A DNA stretch of 64,000 bases. Source: Arthonia radiata (taxonomy: Eukaryota > Ascomycota > Arthoniomycetes > Arthoniales > Arthoniaceae). The DNA lies in assembly GCA_002989075.1 (NCBI GenBank), contig PSQN01000010.1, forward strand, positions 868,001 to 932,000, written 5' to 3'. A program made the translations under genes and the position numbers. The number at the start of each line of letters is the position of its first letter. The first letter of the stretch is position 1. Below the pieces are notes generated by a model, which was not told where the DNA came from, ran no database searches, and saw nothing but the letters and a program-made list of their open reading frames with translations. This document shows positions 11,567-21,578 of this stretch, one piece after another.

Positions 11567-11839
11567 CTATGCCAATGGATTTGTATCGGGAGCGCAAAAA
11601 ACCCTGTATGTGTAGGAGACTGTTGGCTTATGTAATAAGACGTTCAATCTCAAGATCTTACCATCTAAACGAGCAGGCACGACTTGCTGCAGTGTCCTCA
11701 GGCACCAGGTACACCGCGAGGCTGCAACACGACTGGCGACGAAACCTTGCGCATTAAAGGCGCACGGAACAAACTCCGATCGGGGCCGTCTCCTCTTGCA
11801 CTCCTGGCACTCTATTGCTGGCAAAGAACCCCAAAGCAC
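11567..11839 (-). CDS. Possible exon encoding a Cys-pair (zinc-ribbon-like) segment
   Basis: A minus-strand frame contains IECQECKRRRPRSEF followed by SRCTWCL, that is two CxxC pairs about 30 residues apart, vaguely like half of an Stc1/LIM-type zinc module. It is preceded by a plausible acceptor (CTTGACAG at 11840-11847) and a GTAAGA donor follows at about 11659-11664. I could not find a starting exon with an ATG, so it may be a remnant or chance. Weak call. Confidence 0.2.
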   Translation of the reverse strand: MLWGSLPAIECQECKRRRPRSEFVPCAFNAQGFVASRVAASRCTWCLRTLQQVVPARLDGKILRLNVLLHKPTVSYTYRVFCAPDTNPLA

Positions 11840-11979
11840 CTGTCAAGGACGTCGTACAAGGCTTTTGCAGCCCCAGCGCTAACAGCACTAAAATCGCAAG
11901 TTCTACTGTAGGATCCGCCACATCAATTCAAAATTCAAGACATAAGACTTTATGCAAATTTTGACATGTTCGTACCCAT

Positions 11980-12260
11980 TTTGCGCCCGCTACAGACGTC
12001 GGCATGATCTCAAACAGGTACTAGTAGTGTTGCGTAGTATTAGAGACTTGCTCTTAGTGGTTTTTGTATACTACAAAGCCTTTATGCGGGCTGTATGCTG
12101 GCGTCGTCGCTGCCAAGACTTTTGAACCCAGACCAGCGTGCCAGCACAAAGGCCCTGCAGCAAACAAAAATTACTAGGAGTAAGTCTCCAATACTACGCG
12201 ACACGATTAGTATCTGTATAAGATCACACCGACGTCTGTACGGAGTAGCGGGCGCAAACG
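11980..12260. repeat. Foldback (MITE-like) element with arms of at least 90 bp
   Basis: The segment 11980-12067 (from TTTGCGCCCGCTAC to GTGGTTTTTGT) pairs with 12164-12259 as an imperfect inverted repeat. Matching blocks include GACGTCGG, GCGTAGTATT, GAGACTT and TTTTTGT. Weaker complementarity continues inward on both sides (GCCTTTATGC against GCACAAAGGC), so nearly the whole unit folds on itself around 12115. Most mismatches are G/A or C/T, as RIP or old decay would give. No coding capacity. Outer ends are uncertain and may reach about 11955 and 12280. Confidence 0.75.
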
Positions 12261-12640
12261 GGTGTTAAAAGTTGGAACTTTGAGAGAATTCTGAAGATTA
12301 TTTCGATGTGGCGGGTCCCGAGATACACTTTGCACTAGGAAGCGATTGTAGCAGCGCAAAATTGGGGCTGCGCTCAGACCACTAACACCGGGAAAACAAC
12401 CTCGGGGGCTAAAAAAGTCCTGTAGAGGCCACCTTCACTTACCACGGAACAGAATCTTTGCAATTATCGGTGGTACGCAGTACTGAGACAAGATTCTCAA
12501 TTTGCTGTATAATATCATATCTCTCCACAACGATTCTTCGCACAAGATCGCGAGATCTCCATGACGACTCTTGGCCCCGTGTCGACGGCATACCAGACAC
12601 TTGTTTGATTGTTGCGTTCGTACACGAAACAAGGATGAGG

Positions 12641-12670
12641 ATGCCAAGGATGAGGATGCCACGGATTTGT
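12641..12670. repeat. Two-copy 15-bp tandem repeat
   Basis: GATGAGGATGCCAAG-like unit present twice in a row. Minor. Confidence 0.5.
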
Positions 12671-12764
12671 CAACCCCAAAACGCACCGAGACAAGCACAA
12701 GCCTTGGCTTTTTCTGGTGGTAATTGCCAGTCAGGACTTCTTTTGATGTCCGTTATCGAAAACA

Positions 12765-12983
12765 GTGTTAGAGCGTCATTTTATTGTGGAAGGAATCTTT
12801 ACAGCAATCTTCAGCCTGTCAACCGATCCTGGAGCCGTTCACAAAGCGTGTGTCAATCCAATAGGGAAAGGAAAGCCCTGGTGGTGGCCAAATCCTCGAA
12901 AAAGATACGCAATGATACCTTGCACGGACAGCAGTTCTTACGGGCGAAGGGTACAGTTGGAAAAATGCAGCCCGATTATGTGA
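12765..12983 (+). CDS. Possible fragment of a small Cys/Trp-rich protein
   Basis: The plus frame ending at a TGA at 12981 reads PGAVHKACVNPIGKGKPWWW, then ends RVQLEKCSPIM. Three cysteines, a Trp triplet and basic residues are like the mature parts of small secreted fungal proteins. The frame opens at GTG, not ATG. Possible acceptors lie just upstream (AAACAG at 12759-12764, TTACAG at about 12802, CTTCAG at about 12811), but I found no signal-peptide exon. It is either the last exon of a gene whose start I cannot see or a decayed copy. It overlaps a longer Ser/Arg-rich plus frame (12458-13021) that looks like noise. Confidence 0.25.
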   Translation: MLERHFIVEGIFTAIFSLSTDPGAVHKACVNPIGKGKPWWWPNPRKRYAMIPCTDSSSYGRRVQLEKCSPIM

Positions 12984-13521
12984 GCCCGTCCTCCCTCATG
13001 CTCGAGAAGAGAGCGCGATAAGGTTACGCAGACTCAACCTACTACTTATATGACCCGTCATTGCGCCCATGCCTCTCTCACTATGGCTACATCTCGCTAT
13101 CTCATGCGAAACCGAGATGTCCAAGTTCCGCCGACTTCTGGCATAGAGACACTAAAGACTTGGAGTAGGGGTACCTCTAAACTTGGTTCCGTCGTGAGGA
13201 AGATCCTGACGCCGCGAACGGACGCGATTGTAGCTCGAGCACACAGTAAATCCACGGATATCCACGTAGCCGGCCTTCAAACCTTCCCTGAAACTCGCTA
13301 TTACATCCTCACGATAGTCATTGGCTCGTAGAGTAATCTAGCTCCGCAAGGACGCGGTCTGTATATCTGTCCAATGCATTGCTGGCCTGCGTCATCGGTT
13401 GTTGCGCCTCAGATATCTCTCAGATAGACTGCTCCGTGTCTCCATATTTCCATCCTCCAACCGATCACACCGACCACTTGTTAGAGCGCAGCAGCTACGC
13501 TGCAAAGCGCTTGCACTCATC

Positions 13522-14587
13522 ATGTCTAGCACTACCGTGTCGCAAGATGCCACCAAATTGCAGACTGTATACAACAAAGCCAAAAGCTCCCAAAGGAAGA
13601 AAAAAAGTCATGGTAAAAAGCTTTATATATCTCTTGATAGAGAGAATCCCAGCCCCGATTGTGGGACATTGATAATTCGTACCAGAGTACCCATCCCGCC
13701 AGAGGAGCTGGGAGCGGTGGTTGAAGCTCTTAAAAAAATCAAGCCTGAACTCGAAAAGACCGCGAAGCAAAGAGCTGCAGTGCTCAATGGAACCTCGCAG
13801 TCGACTTACTTCAACCCCGCTGAAATCGCTAGACGCAGCGCCAGAAAACTGAATCCCAGGAAAAACTTCGACCCCAAAGACCTAGTTATTACGTGAGTGG
13901 CGCATACTTTGCTCGGTATATACAACTAATTCACATTGCAGAGATTTTCGGCGAGGCGCTAAGAGGCAGAGATGGATTGACGTAGAGATCTTACCAGACA
14001 AGAAAGCAAAGGGACACCAAGTCCTTGCCACGGCCAAAGATATCGAATTCGAAGCGGATGAGTCCAACGAACCTGACTTGAAGATTGACAGCGCCGGTAA
14101 GCACGGCGTGAAGCGCATCTTCAGCTTCCCCGTTGGGAGGCCGCTCAAAAAATCGGCGACGTTTCCACTTCGCAAGCACAGCCAGGACAAGACGGCACAA
14201 AGCAAAGGCAAGCCAGCTGGTATAGCTAGAGCGCAAAGCGCGCCTCATATTGATGCTCCACAACATACCACCACGAAGGATGCCAAATCTCGGGCGCAGA
14301 GTGCGTCTGATGCCACCAAAGGCGCTGCTAAACCCAGGGCGCAAAGTGCGCCGCATGTCAATGCTCCAAAGCATAATCATACGACCAAAGCGGGTGCCTC
14401 TACATCCAACCCCACAAGCCAACATGCTGCGAAACAGCAGAAGTGGGTTGTGAGCGACCTCACGCACGACGAACGTGGCGCTCGCTATGGTAATCACAAG
14501 GTTGGAGAGATGGATTACTACCATGCTCGACCCGAAACAAAGACGACTAAAGACGGTCTCCCCTTGATGCCTGGCTCCGTGTTTTGA
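13522..14587 (+). CDS. Orphan-family gene E: basic, repeat-containing protein, two exons
   Basis: Exons 13522-13892 and 13942-14587 encode 338 residues. The 49-nt intron (GTGAGT donor, CTAAT branch, GCAG acceptor) is in phase 2, as in genes 2934-3878, 6173-6797 and 9814-10517. Exon 1 aligns loosely with the other members: HGKKLYISLD against HGRKLKVKIH, then PEELGAVVEALKKIKPELEK against the WDDII..AI..IEKAY helix. Exon 2 starts with DFRRGAKRQRWIDVEIL, continues into a long disordered basic region with three RAQSA repeats (two extended as RAQSAPH), and ends with a short ordered tail (GARYGNHKVGEMDYYHARPE). No signal peptide. The basic character would suit nucleic-acid or nuclear localisation, but that is inference. 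It is the only family member on the plus strand and lies directly upstream of the amidoligases. Confidence 0.75.
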
Positions 14588-15747
14588 AGACCCTGATAGT
14601 ACCCGACAAAGCGGCTATCTACGACAAAATTGGTAGCATCCCCAGTCGTGCAGCGCTCAGGGCTCGTGTCATGAGGCTTTTCAAGTGGCATCTACGATCA
14701 GATCGCAGAGGCTCATATGCTATCACCAGCAAAACGCCTCTTGGGCTACGATGGGGGCCTTTCGGGTAGAGGTATATGGAGATGGAAGACAAAATTCGCT
14801 TGAGCCTCTTTCAAGCACCAAACGCCCTTGCATTCTGTGCGATGAGCATATCTTGGCGCTCACGGAACCAACTCCGATCCGGAGCCACCGTCGTAAGACT
14901 TGGCACTAGACTCGCAACAGCTGCCCACGACGCGACTGCTAAGTATATGCTACAGGTCACCTCCACTTGACCAAGCAATAAGTTGCGCATTCCTATCGTT
15001 TCTTAAGAGCATAATCATTCACCACATGTATGGAGATCGCGAGTGACCTTCTCGAGATCATCTGGTTCGATTGCACTCTTTCCCGGCTCTCTGCGCTAGA
15101 CTCCGATGTGCCGTAATGCCCCCTATGGCCCTGACGCAGCAACATTCATACACCCAAAATGCGGGTGCAGCTTGCAAATGGCGACGCCCACAACTACGTG
15201 CGCACGACGGGCTCGACAACCCTCGTCGTAATTGTAGCCAGTACGTGATGCATTCTCAGCGAACACATACTCAAGTCTCAAAGCAGCTTGAAGGCTCCCA
15301 TAATCCGGAGTCTGAATCCAGGGCGAGACTCGCGTTTTCGTTGAAGCCAAGCAGTGACTGTGCCTTACTGACATGATTGGGAGTAGCGCTGACGAACCTT
15401 TTCACTAGTCAAGACGTCTTACTATCCTGATGCGAGTAAATCCGAGTGTCGCACAACGTTGTTTAGCCGCGGACCCTCTGTGCTGACGCCTGGGTGGGTG
15501 GCATTGACAAAGAATCCGTCCGCTACAGTGTGCCCCACCCCCTCAAAGCAACGAATTGTCTAGATATATACGACCAGGCTCAAGCTTCCAACGAGAAGAC
15601 CAGACAGATATCTGAATCACGATAATCCTACTCGACTTCACCATTGCTCAAGGAACCACCACGACACATTCGATCAATCAGCGAAGTTGGTAGAGCTCTA
15701 TAATACATCCAAGTCAAGATAAAAATTGAAACAAAGACGGAAGCATC
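14588..15747. other. Intergenic and promoter of the first amidoligase gene
   Basis: No supported gene. The last 200 bp before 15748 are A/C-rich, with CTATAATACATCC at 15697-15709 and AAAATTGAAACAAAG just before the start, like a fungal 5' leader. Confidence 0.4.
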
Positions 15748-17389
15748 ATGGCATCCAAATACGGACTCAATCACGTCCCCCACAACCCGCAGATGACCTT
15801 TGGCATTGAGTATGTACCCAATCAGACGTCAATTCTTGTCTCGAGACATGTGTGTACTGACGCTGATCTCTAGGCTTGAATTCAACCTTGTCTTCGATGT
15901 GCGTCCGTATGAACGCCAGGCCCAATTGGACAGCGAACGCCAGGGAAAAGATGTCACACCAGAAAGTATATTCGTTCAGAGCATCAAAGACAAATTCACG
16001 CAGGCTGGCATCTCACTCCGCACCATGATTACGGAGGAGAACCTTGATGATGATGAGCAGATGGACTACTCCAAATGACGCTGATGGGAGAGGATCTTTC
16101 CCTTACAAGCGAGGAAGAGGCCAAGATCAAAGCTCTCCCAGACGAGTGGTGTGAGTTTGGATGCGAGCTTGTATCCAGGAGGATGACAGACCCGACGACC
16201 AGCGACTGGGTCGCAGAGGTGAGGTCTGCACTACAGATCATCAAAGGACTCGAGTCGCCCTCGGTGACAGTACTGACCAACTTTGACACGGGTAAGTCCA
16301 CAAGCTCTTAAATATCCCCTTGAGCAGAGTATGCTAATCAATACAGGTTTGCACGTACATGTGGGACTGGGCGGTGAGCGCTTGACCATAGACAACGTCA
16401 AGAACGTACTGATGCTGACTTCAGCCTTTGCGCCGCAGTTTGATATGTTACACGACGCGACTCGCATGATGACTAACCCTACAATTCCGTGCACGTCTCT
16501 GCTGATCTTTGGCCAATCTATCGACGAGAACCTCTCTCTTCGCGGCCTGCTCGACCGCATTGATGCAGTCAGCACCGAAGCAGACTTGCGCGGCCTCTAT
16601 AAACATGACTTTACCACAGGGTATGCTGGAAATGCCACCACGAATTTGGCCAAATTCTCAGCCGTCAACATTCTAGGACTTGGGTTTGAGGACCATTACG
16701 AAGCAACTAAACAGCCCCGTCAAACGATTGAATTTCGTCAATCGGCCAGCACCTTGAATGCATCGGAAGCGATTGCCTGGGTAAGTACTGTCTGTCGCGT
16801 ATTCGCGATTTGCACAAACCCCGACGCGTCAGATAAAATCAAGACGCTAGCCAAGCAGAAGGCTTTCGACGCCAGCTTCAGCATCTTTCACTTGCTCAAA
16901 ACGATCGGTGTCGCTCCAGCCGCAACCTCATTCTACATTAAGCGCTTTAGCAAGCCTGACAAGGACATCCTTCTCCCCGCAATCCGTCGTGTCGCGGCCC
17001 TTCAAAAGGCCAGCAGCCCTCTCGCAACCATTGTCAGACGGTTCTCCATCAACAATTTGATTGCTTCGCTTCCTAACCGCGTCAAGTTTGACGTCATGAA
17101 TTTTAGCATGTGTCCGGCGCAAGATACGCAGAACGACTATGGCGTTTATGCGCATGAATACGTGCAGGGACGGGATCCAGAAACGGTGTATGCCGCCGCC
17201 GTGGAACAGCTGACTGAAGACCGGCTTCCTGCTCGTGTAGTCGAGTTGACCTTTAATAAGTACGCATGGGAAGAGGGTTGCGAAGAAGAGATGGAGCGAG
17301 TGATACTTGCTAACAGCGCCGACTATGACGAAGATGAGGATTGTGACGACGACGAAGAGCAACCAAATGGAGAAGAGAAAGATGAGTAA
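15748..17389 (+). CDS. Amidoligase_2 family protein with a one-base frameshift (probable pseudogene or assembly error)
   Basis: Exons 15748-15809, 15874-16291 and 16347-17389, about 507 codons if read as one protein. Introns of 64 and 55 nt have clean donors and a GCTAAT branch. The protein belongs to the putative amidoligases (PF12224; COOH-NH2 ligases of the glutamine-synthetase-like superfamily), which join a carboxyl to an amine using ATP. Family motifs: FGIELEF across the first splice (metal/ATP-binding ExE), CELVSR, GLHVHVGLG, and TIEFRQSASTL near residue 320. The tail is acidic (DEDEDCDDDEEQ). Summed exon length is one base short of a multiple of three: the frame closes at 16076-16078 just after DYSK and resumes in another frame at ACGCTGATG. 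No GT donor nearby could make it an intron. Substrate unknown; probably cytosolic. Confidence 0.85.
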
Positions 17390-18329
17390 CGAAGCGGAGG
17401 TGCTTAAGGGCAGTTCTTGTGCGGATATCAAGACGTTATTGTAGTTCAGATTATGCGTGAGACGCTCAACAGCAGACCAGTAAATAGTTGTATCGTAAAC
17501 GCCAGCACTAGCCAAGTGTAAGGCAAAGGTAAGATGCGCCGACCTCCAAGGACGCGTTTGCGCAAAAGTCAAAACAGACTCGTTTTGCAGTCTCTGCTGA
17601 CGCCCCTAGTTGATAAAGTGAACGCGTGCATGACCGTTGAACGGGCAGCTGCCGTCTGCGCGAGTCCTATCCTGTACATCCTGAAGTATAGAAACCGAAA
17701 GACAACATAGACTCTTCAGAGGAGCGTTCGTAAGTGGGATAGATTGACTCAGGGCGACGTCGGCGCACCAGCCGCCAGACATCGCCTTTGCGGCAACAGA
17801 ATGCCATGTATGGATACTCTGAGCATTGTCTCTTATCATCAAAATCTTTACTCTATTACACCACGACTAGCTCACTGGCACTACCCGCTTTAACTAAGTG
17901 AGGGGTGGAGGGGAGCGGGCAACGACGCTGTGCAGGGGTGTTGTTCCGAGAGCTGTGGCGTGATGGTATTCTGGCGCCATGCGCTCGGTGTGTCTGTGGC
18001 TCAGGTCAAGCCGTGCAAAGTCGTTGATAACAATGGCATTGTGGGGCGTTCTTTGTCTATTGCACACCACAGCTACATTGCTAATGTAGAGCAAGGCGCT
18101 GAAGTCGAGTTTCCCGAAACAGCTTGTGAATGAGAGGAGCCCCACACACAATGGATTTGAAGCGCTTCTGTTAGCTCACTGTCGCGGTTCGAGAGAGACC
18201 TGGCAAAAGCTTTACAGACGCAAGTCCGCCAACTGGTGCAAGCAAGACCTCCTCACACTGATCTTGAATTTTGAAAACCTGACCTTACCCTCGCACCTCT
18301 ATTTTACTCAAGCAACAAGCTTTCCTACG
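17390..18329. other. Intergenic between the two amidoligase genes
   Basis: Holds the first gene's 3' region and the second gene's promoter. The frame of the second gene is open upstream to 18126, but residues there look unlike the family and I treat them as leader. A 78-codon minus frame at 17606-17842 has no recognisable domain. Confidence 0.4.
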
Positions 18330-20132
18330 ATGTCTGACAGCACAATGGAATGCCCCTTCGACACCAACCACCCCTCGCTGACTCTGGGATTCTCCGTCCA
18401 ATTCTTCCTAGTGTTTCCTGAGCACTCCCTATCACATCTAAATCAGATACCGCCGCGCTATACCCCAGATCGCTACAGCCTCTACTGCGATCACCCACCA
18501 CCGATCCAACCACAACCAACTCCTGAGGACCGCGCACGCTTCGCCATCGAGTACAGTCTTCACCGGGTAAGCGTGCCATTCCAAAACGCCCCAGAAGCCT
18601 TCTTCCACCCTGACGCTGCTCCCGACTACAACACGTGGTACCTCAAGCAAGGCCCCCACACGCTCAAGCACTCCGAGCAACAAGCTCACAAAAAAGCCAT
18701 TGTCGCGAACCTCACCAACTACACCGTCGCGTCGTGCGAGCTGGTCTCCCGTAAGTTCTCCTACCACGATGATGACTGGCGCGCTGAGATCGCCACCGTA
18801 ATCGCCGCTCTCCGAAGCCTCGAGGACGCCGAGACCGTACTCATCACCAACGAGTCCTGCGGCATGCACGTCCACATCGGCCTCGGCAACGAACGCTGCA
18901 CGCTTCCGGCCATCACCAACCTCCTCCTCCTGTCCGCAGCGTTCGAGCGCTCCTTCGACGCCCTCCACCCCGTGTCCCGCCAGCAGCCACCACAAGTCCA
19001 ACTCGACGGCGACCGCAAGGTAAGTCCCGACACCTGGCCGCTGAATTTCTACGCCCAACTGAAAAATCCAAACGCAGGACTGAGGGGCCTTCTCTTCGCC
19101 CTTAACCACGCTACGGCTGCGGAGTTGCGCATGCTCTTCTCTTTGGACACGGGTAAGTTGCCCTTCCTAAGCCGTGCTAAACGGAGCTTGGAGCTTATGG
19201 CGCGCAACAGCCGTATCGATATCAGCCGCGTGCAGTGCATCTTCAGCCCGCAGCACCGCGTCGACCGGACAGCGGAAGAAGTGAAACGCGACAATGCGCT
19301 CGGCAAGGAGACTGTCGAATTTAAGCAGCACGCCGCTACGCTTGAATACAGCGAAATCACCGCCTGGATCGAGGTGTGCGCGCGTCTCGTCTCCGTCTGT
19401 GCGAACACTGCACAAGGTACCGACGACTTCATCCGCCGCGTCATCGCCGCGGATTTGACGAACGGCTCGCTCAGACCGACGGAGTTGCTGTGCACGCTCG
19501 ACGTCGACACGAAGGTGGTCATGCACTATCATCGCCAGCTGGAGCGGTCGGACGAGCAGGCCGTCTTTGACGAGCGCTGTAAGCTCGCGACGTGGATTGA
19601 GAGTAGATCGCCGTTGGCGCCGCTGGTACGACGGATGGCGATTAATAAGTTGAAGGACGGCTTGCCGAGCATCCGAGCGATCGAGGGCGTAGAAGCTAAA
19701 GAGGAGGCGGGACACTACGGCATTGACCTGGAGGATGTTCTTGAATACCCCGGCGGTAAGTGCGCGAGCCAGGATCTGGGGTTGCAGATACCTGGCCCTG
19801 GGGAAGAGGACGATAGTGTGGACGCTGAGAGCGAAGAGAGCTTTACAGAGGACATTGACGAGGCGATGATAGACGATATCGACGAGGCGATGGGAGAGGG
19901 CGGTCTCGAAGAGATGAATACGGAGGAGTTGATCAATCTCCTAGTGCCGGAGATGGAGGACCCGCATGCGACTGCGACGGAGTTTGAGGAGCGCTGTGCA
20001 GATTGGCGACGCCAGCAGCGGGCCGCTGAGCGGTGCTGGGCATGTATTGATAAGGTGGATGAGGCGGGGACGCCGTGGACCAGGGCGGACGATGAGGTGA
20101 GTGATGATTCTGTCTATTTGCCGCTGTTGTAG
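18330..20132 (+). CDS. Amidoligase_2 family paralogue lacking the ExE acidic pair
   Basis: Single exon, 600 residues from MSDSTMECPF. This start is chosen because the frame upstream (to 18126) has leader-like composition. It is a diverged tandem paralogue of 15748-17389: CELVSRKF, CGMHVHIGLGNERC and TVEFKQHAATLE align with that gene, as does the following helix ITAWIEVCARLV. The N-terminal strand is LGFSVQFFLVF where the neighbour has FGIELEFNLVF, so both glutamates of the ExE metal site are replaced (Ser and Gln). By family knowledge this should abolish or alter catalysis, so it may be a pseudoenzyme. An insertion of about 70 residues after the first strand is Pro/Tyr-rich, and the C-terminus is a long acidic tail. 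The whole frame is open, so it is probably expressed and under selection. Confidence 0.85.
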   Translation: MSDSTMECPFDTNHPSLTLGFSVQFFLVFPEHSLSHLNQIPPRYTPDRYSLYCDHPPPIQPQPTPEDRARFAIEYSLHRVSVPFQNAPEAFFHPDAAPDYNTWYLKQGPHTLKHSEQQAHKKAIVANLTNYTVASCELVSRKFSYHDDDWRAEIATVIAALRSLEDAETVLITNESCGMHVHIGLGNERCTLPAITNLLLLSAAFERSFDALHPVSRQQPPQVQLDGDRKVSPDTWPLNFYAQLKNPNAGLRGLLFALNHATAAELRMLFSLDTGKLPFLSRAKRSLELMARNSRIDISRVQCIFSPQHRVDRTAEEVKRDNALGKETVEFKQHAATLEYSEITAWIEVCARLVSVCANTAQGTDDFIRRVIAADLTNGSLRPTELLCTLDVDTKVVMHYHRQLERSDEQAVFDERCKLATWIESRSPLAPLVRRMAINKLKDGLPSIRAIEGVEAKEEAGHYGIDLEDVLEYPGGKCASQDLGLQIPGPGEEDDSVDAESEESFTEDIDEAMIDDIDEAMGEGGLEEMNTEELINLLVPEMEDPHATATEFEERCADWRRQQRAAERCWACIDKVDEAGTPWTRADDEVSDDSVYLPLL

Positions 20133-21323
20133 ATGGGAGAAGGTATGGTAATAGATATTAATGAGGAGTATGTGTTGGAATATATGTCTATGGAGAGCAA
20201 GTATCAGAGTGCACACATAACCTGTTTTGTTTCCGTAAAAATGGTGGCTGATAGCGGGTGCGCTGGGCTCGTCCCTGGGTACTTCCTTGGAATGGGCTCT
20301 TTAACTTGGCTGCTCTAATCTCTTACCTCCAGACTAAAATTAAGTGTCCGTGCAGCCTTCTTGAGAGCGTTCGTGTCCAGACACGCTTTGAGGCGGCGCC
20401 GGCGCACAGACTGCCTGATACCGCTTTCGGAGCAATGTAGTGTAATGGACGCTCAAGATGCAACAGCAGCGGCGTCGCTTGTACTGTACAGCGTGCACAA
20501 CTCTGTCGCAAACCCTGACCCAGTCTTCATAGGCGATGCAATCGTCATGCGTACCAGAAGTACTTAAATAACGATATAGTAGCTTCGACTATCTTCCCGG
20601 CAGCCTAGAGCGCCTGCACTATTGTTCCAACACCCTTCATGCACACGATAATGGACTGCGAGGTGAAGTCGCTCGAGAAACATGTACGGAGGGAAGGTAG
20701 CCAGCATCAGGGCCTTGAACTGACATCGTGGCTTCCGTTGGGGCGGGCAGATTTCGCTTAGGACTGCTAACGTCTGAAGTCCGCCTCTTCATCACTGTGC
20801 GAGCTGAGGTGTGAAACAAGGGCGAAAATTGAAATGCGACTTCCTAGCTTGGACAGGCGAAACATGGGGCGTATTCTTCATTCGTAAGCTGCAAGAGTGA
20901 TGATTCTCGGCTTTGACGAAGGGTGCATGGCGAGATGGTGTGAGACTGCTACGTCGCTGAGTATGTCTTTACTTAATCTGGCGAAGATTCTGATAGGAAG
21001 CGATCTTGGTGCGACTTTGCACATTGATGCTGACGTGAAGCAGCAATACGAGGAGGCGTGGTACTCTTCGTGGCTAGTGTTGTGCCAGACCCAGACCAGT
21101 AGCGTGTTGGTGTTCCCCGATGCGAAAGCTGGCAAGACGCGATATGCTGCGCTGTCCTGTTCAGGAGCCTGAAGCGTCTTGCCTGCAAACATAAATAGCT
21201 GATTAGATTGTGAAATCGTCTTCCGCCTGCCCGTTATATCACCACTGAAACTTCCGCTCGAGGACTTACCTTCATCATCACAAGGACCCCACCAGCCCAC
21301 AACCACTGTGATAGACTCCCACC
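20133..21323. other. Intergenic with an ambiguous coding locus
   Basis: Two mutually antisense frames compete at 20878-21306. On the plus strand, 20897-21172 is a protein-like 91-codon frame. On the minus strand, a textbook intron (donor GTAAGT at about 21268, CTAATCAGC branch, TTTGCAG acceptor near 21184) would join a frame upstream to KTLQAPEQDSAAYRVLPAF and on to 20878. I found no in-frame ATG for the minus model and no domain in either. One of them may be real; I cannot choose. Confidence 0.3.
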
Positions 21324-21578
21324 ATGAGCAGCGAAAACAACAGGACAGTCGCTAAAGATACCAACGAACACAAGTACCTCGGTCTTTACCGCATGCATAA
21401 GCATAATGCGGACAGCGGTAACGAAGGGAAGTCCGAAGGGGAGTCCTTCCTCGGCGACCACTTCAAACGCCTGCAAACCTGGCACAATGCATCGCAGCAG
21501 CAAGGAGGCGGCGTCCAGGAATCTCAGCAGAAGCAGGTGGAAAAGCCGGACCAGAAGCGGACTGAGGGGTCGAGGTAG
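21324..21578 (+). CDS. Small hydrophilic orphan protein
   Basis: 84 codons from ATG (MSSENNRTVAKD) in a good context (CACC before the ATG), ending in a Gln/Lys/Glu-rich disordered tail. The middle has HKYLGLYRMHKHN and SFLGDHFKRLQTWHN, a possible short amphipathic helix. There are no cysteines, signal peptide or membrane segment. It is the last plus-strand frame of the accessory stretch. I could not align it with the neighbouring orphan family. It may be a real small gene or chance. Confidence 0.4.
   Translation: MSSENNRTVAKDTNEHKYLGLYRMHKHNADSGNEGKSEGESFLGDHFKRLQTWHNASQQQGGGVQESQQKQVEKPDQKRTEGSR

Noticed and set aside
16928-17572. 214-codon minus-strand ORF
   Set aside because: Antisense of amidoligase exon 3 and its 3' region.
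18438-19109. 223-codon minus-strand ORF
   Set aside because: Antisense shadow of the second amidoligase; no domain.
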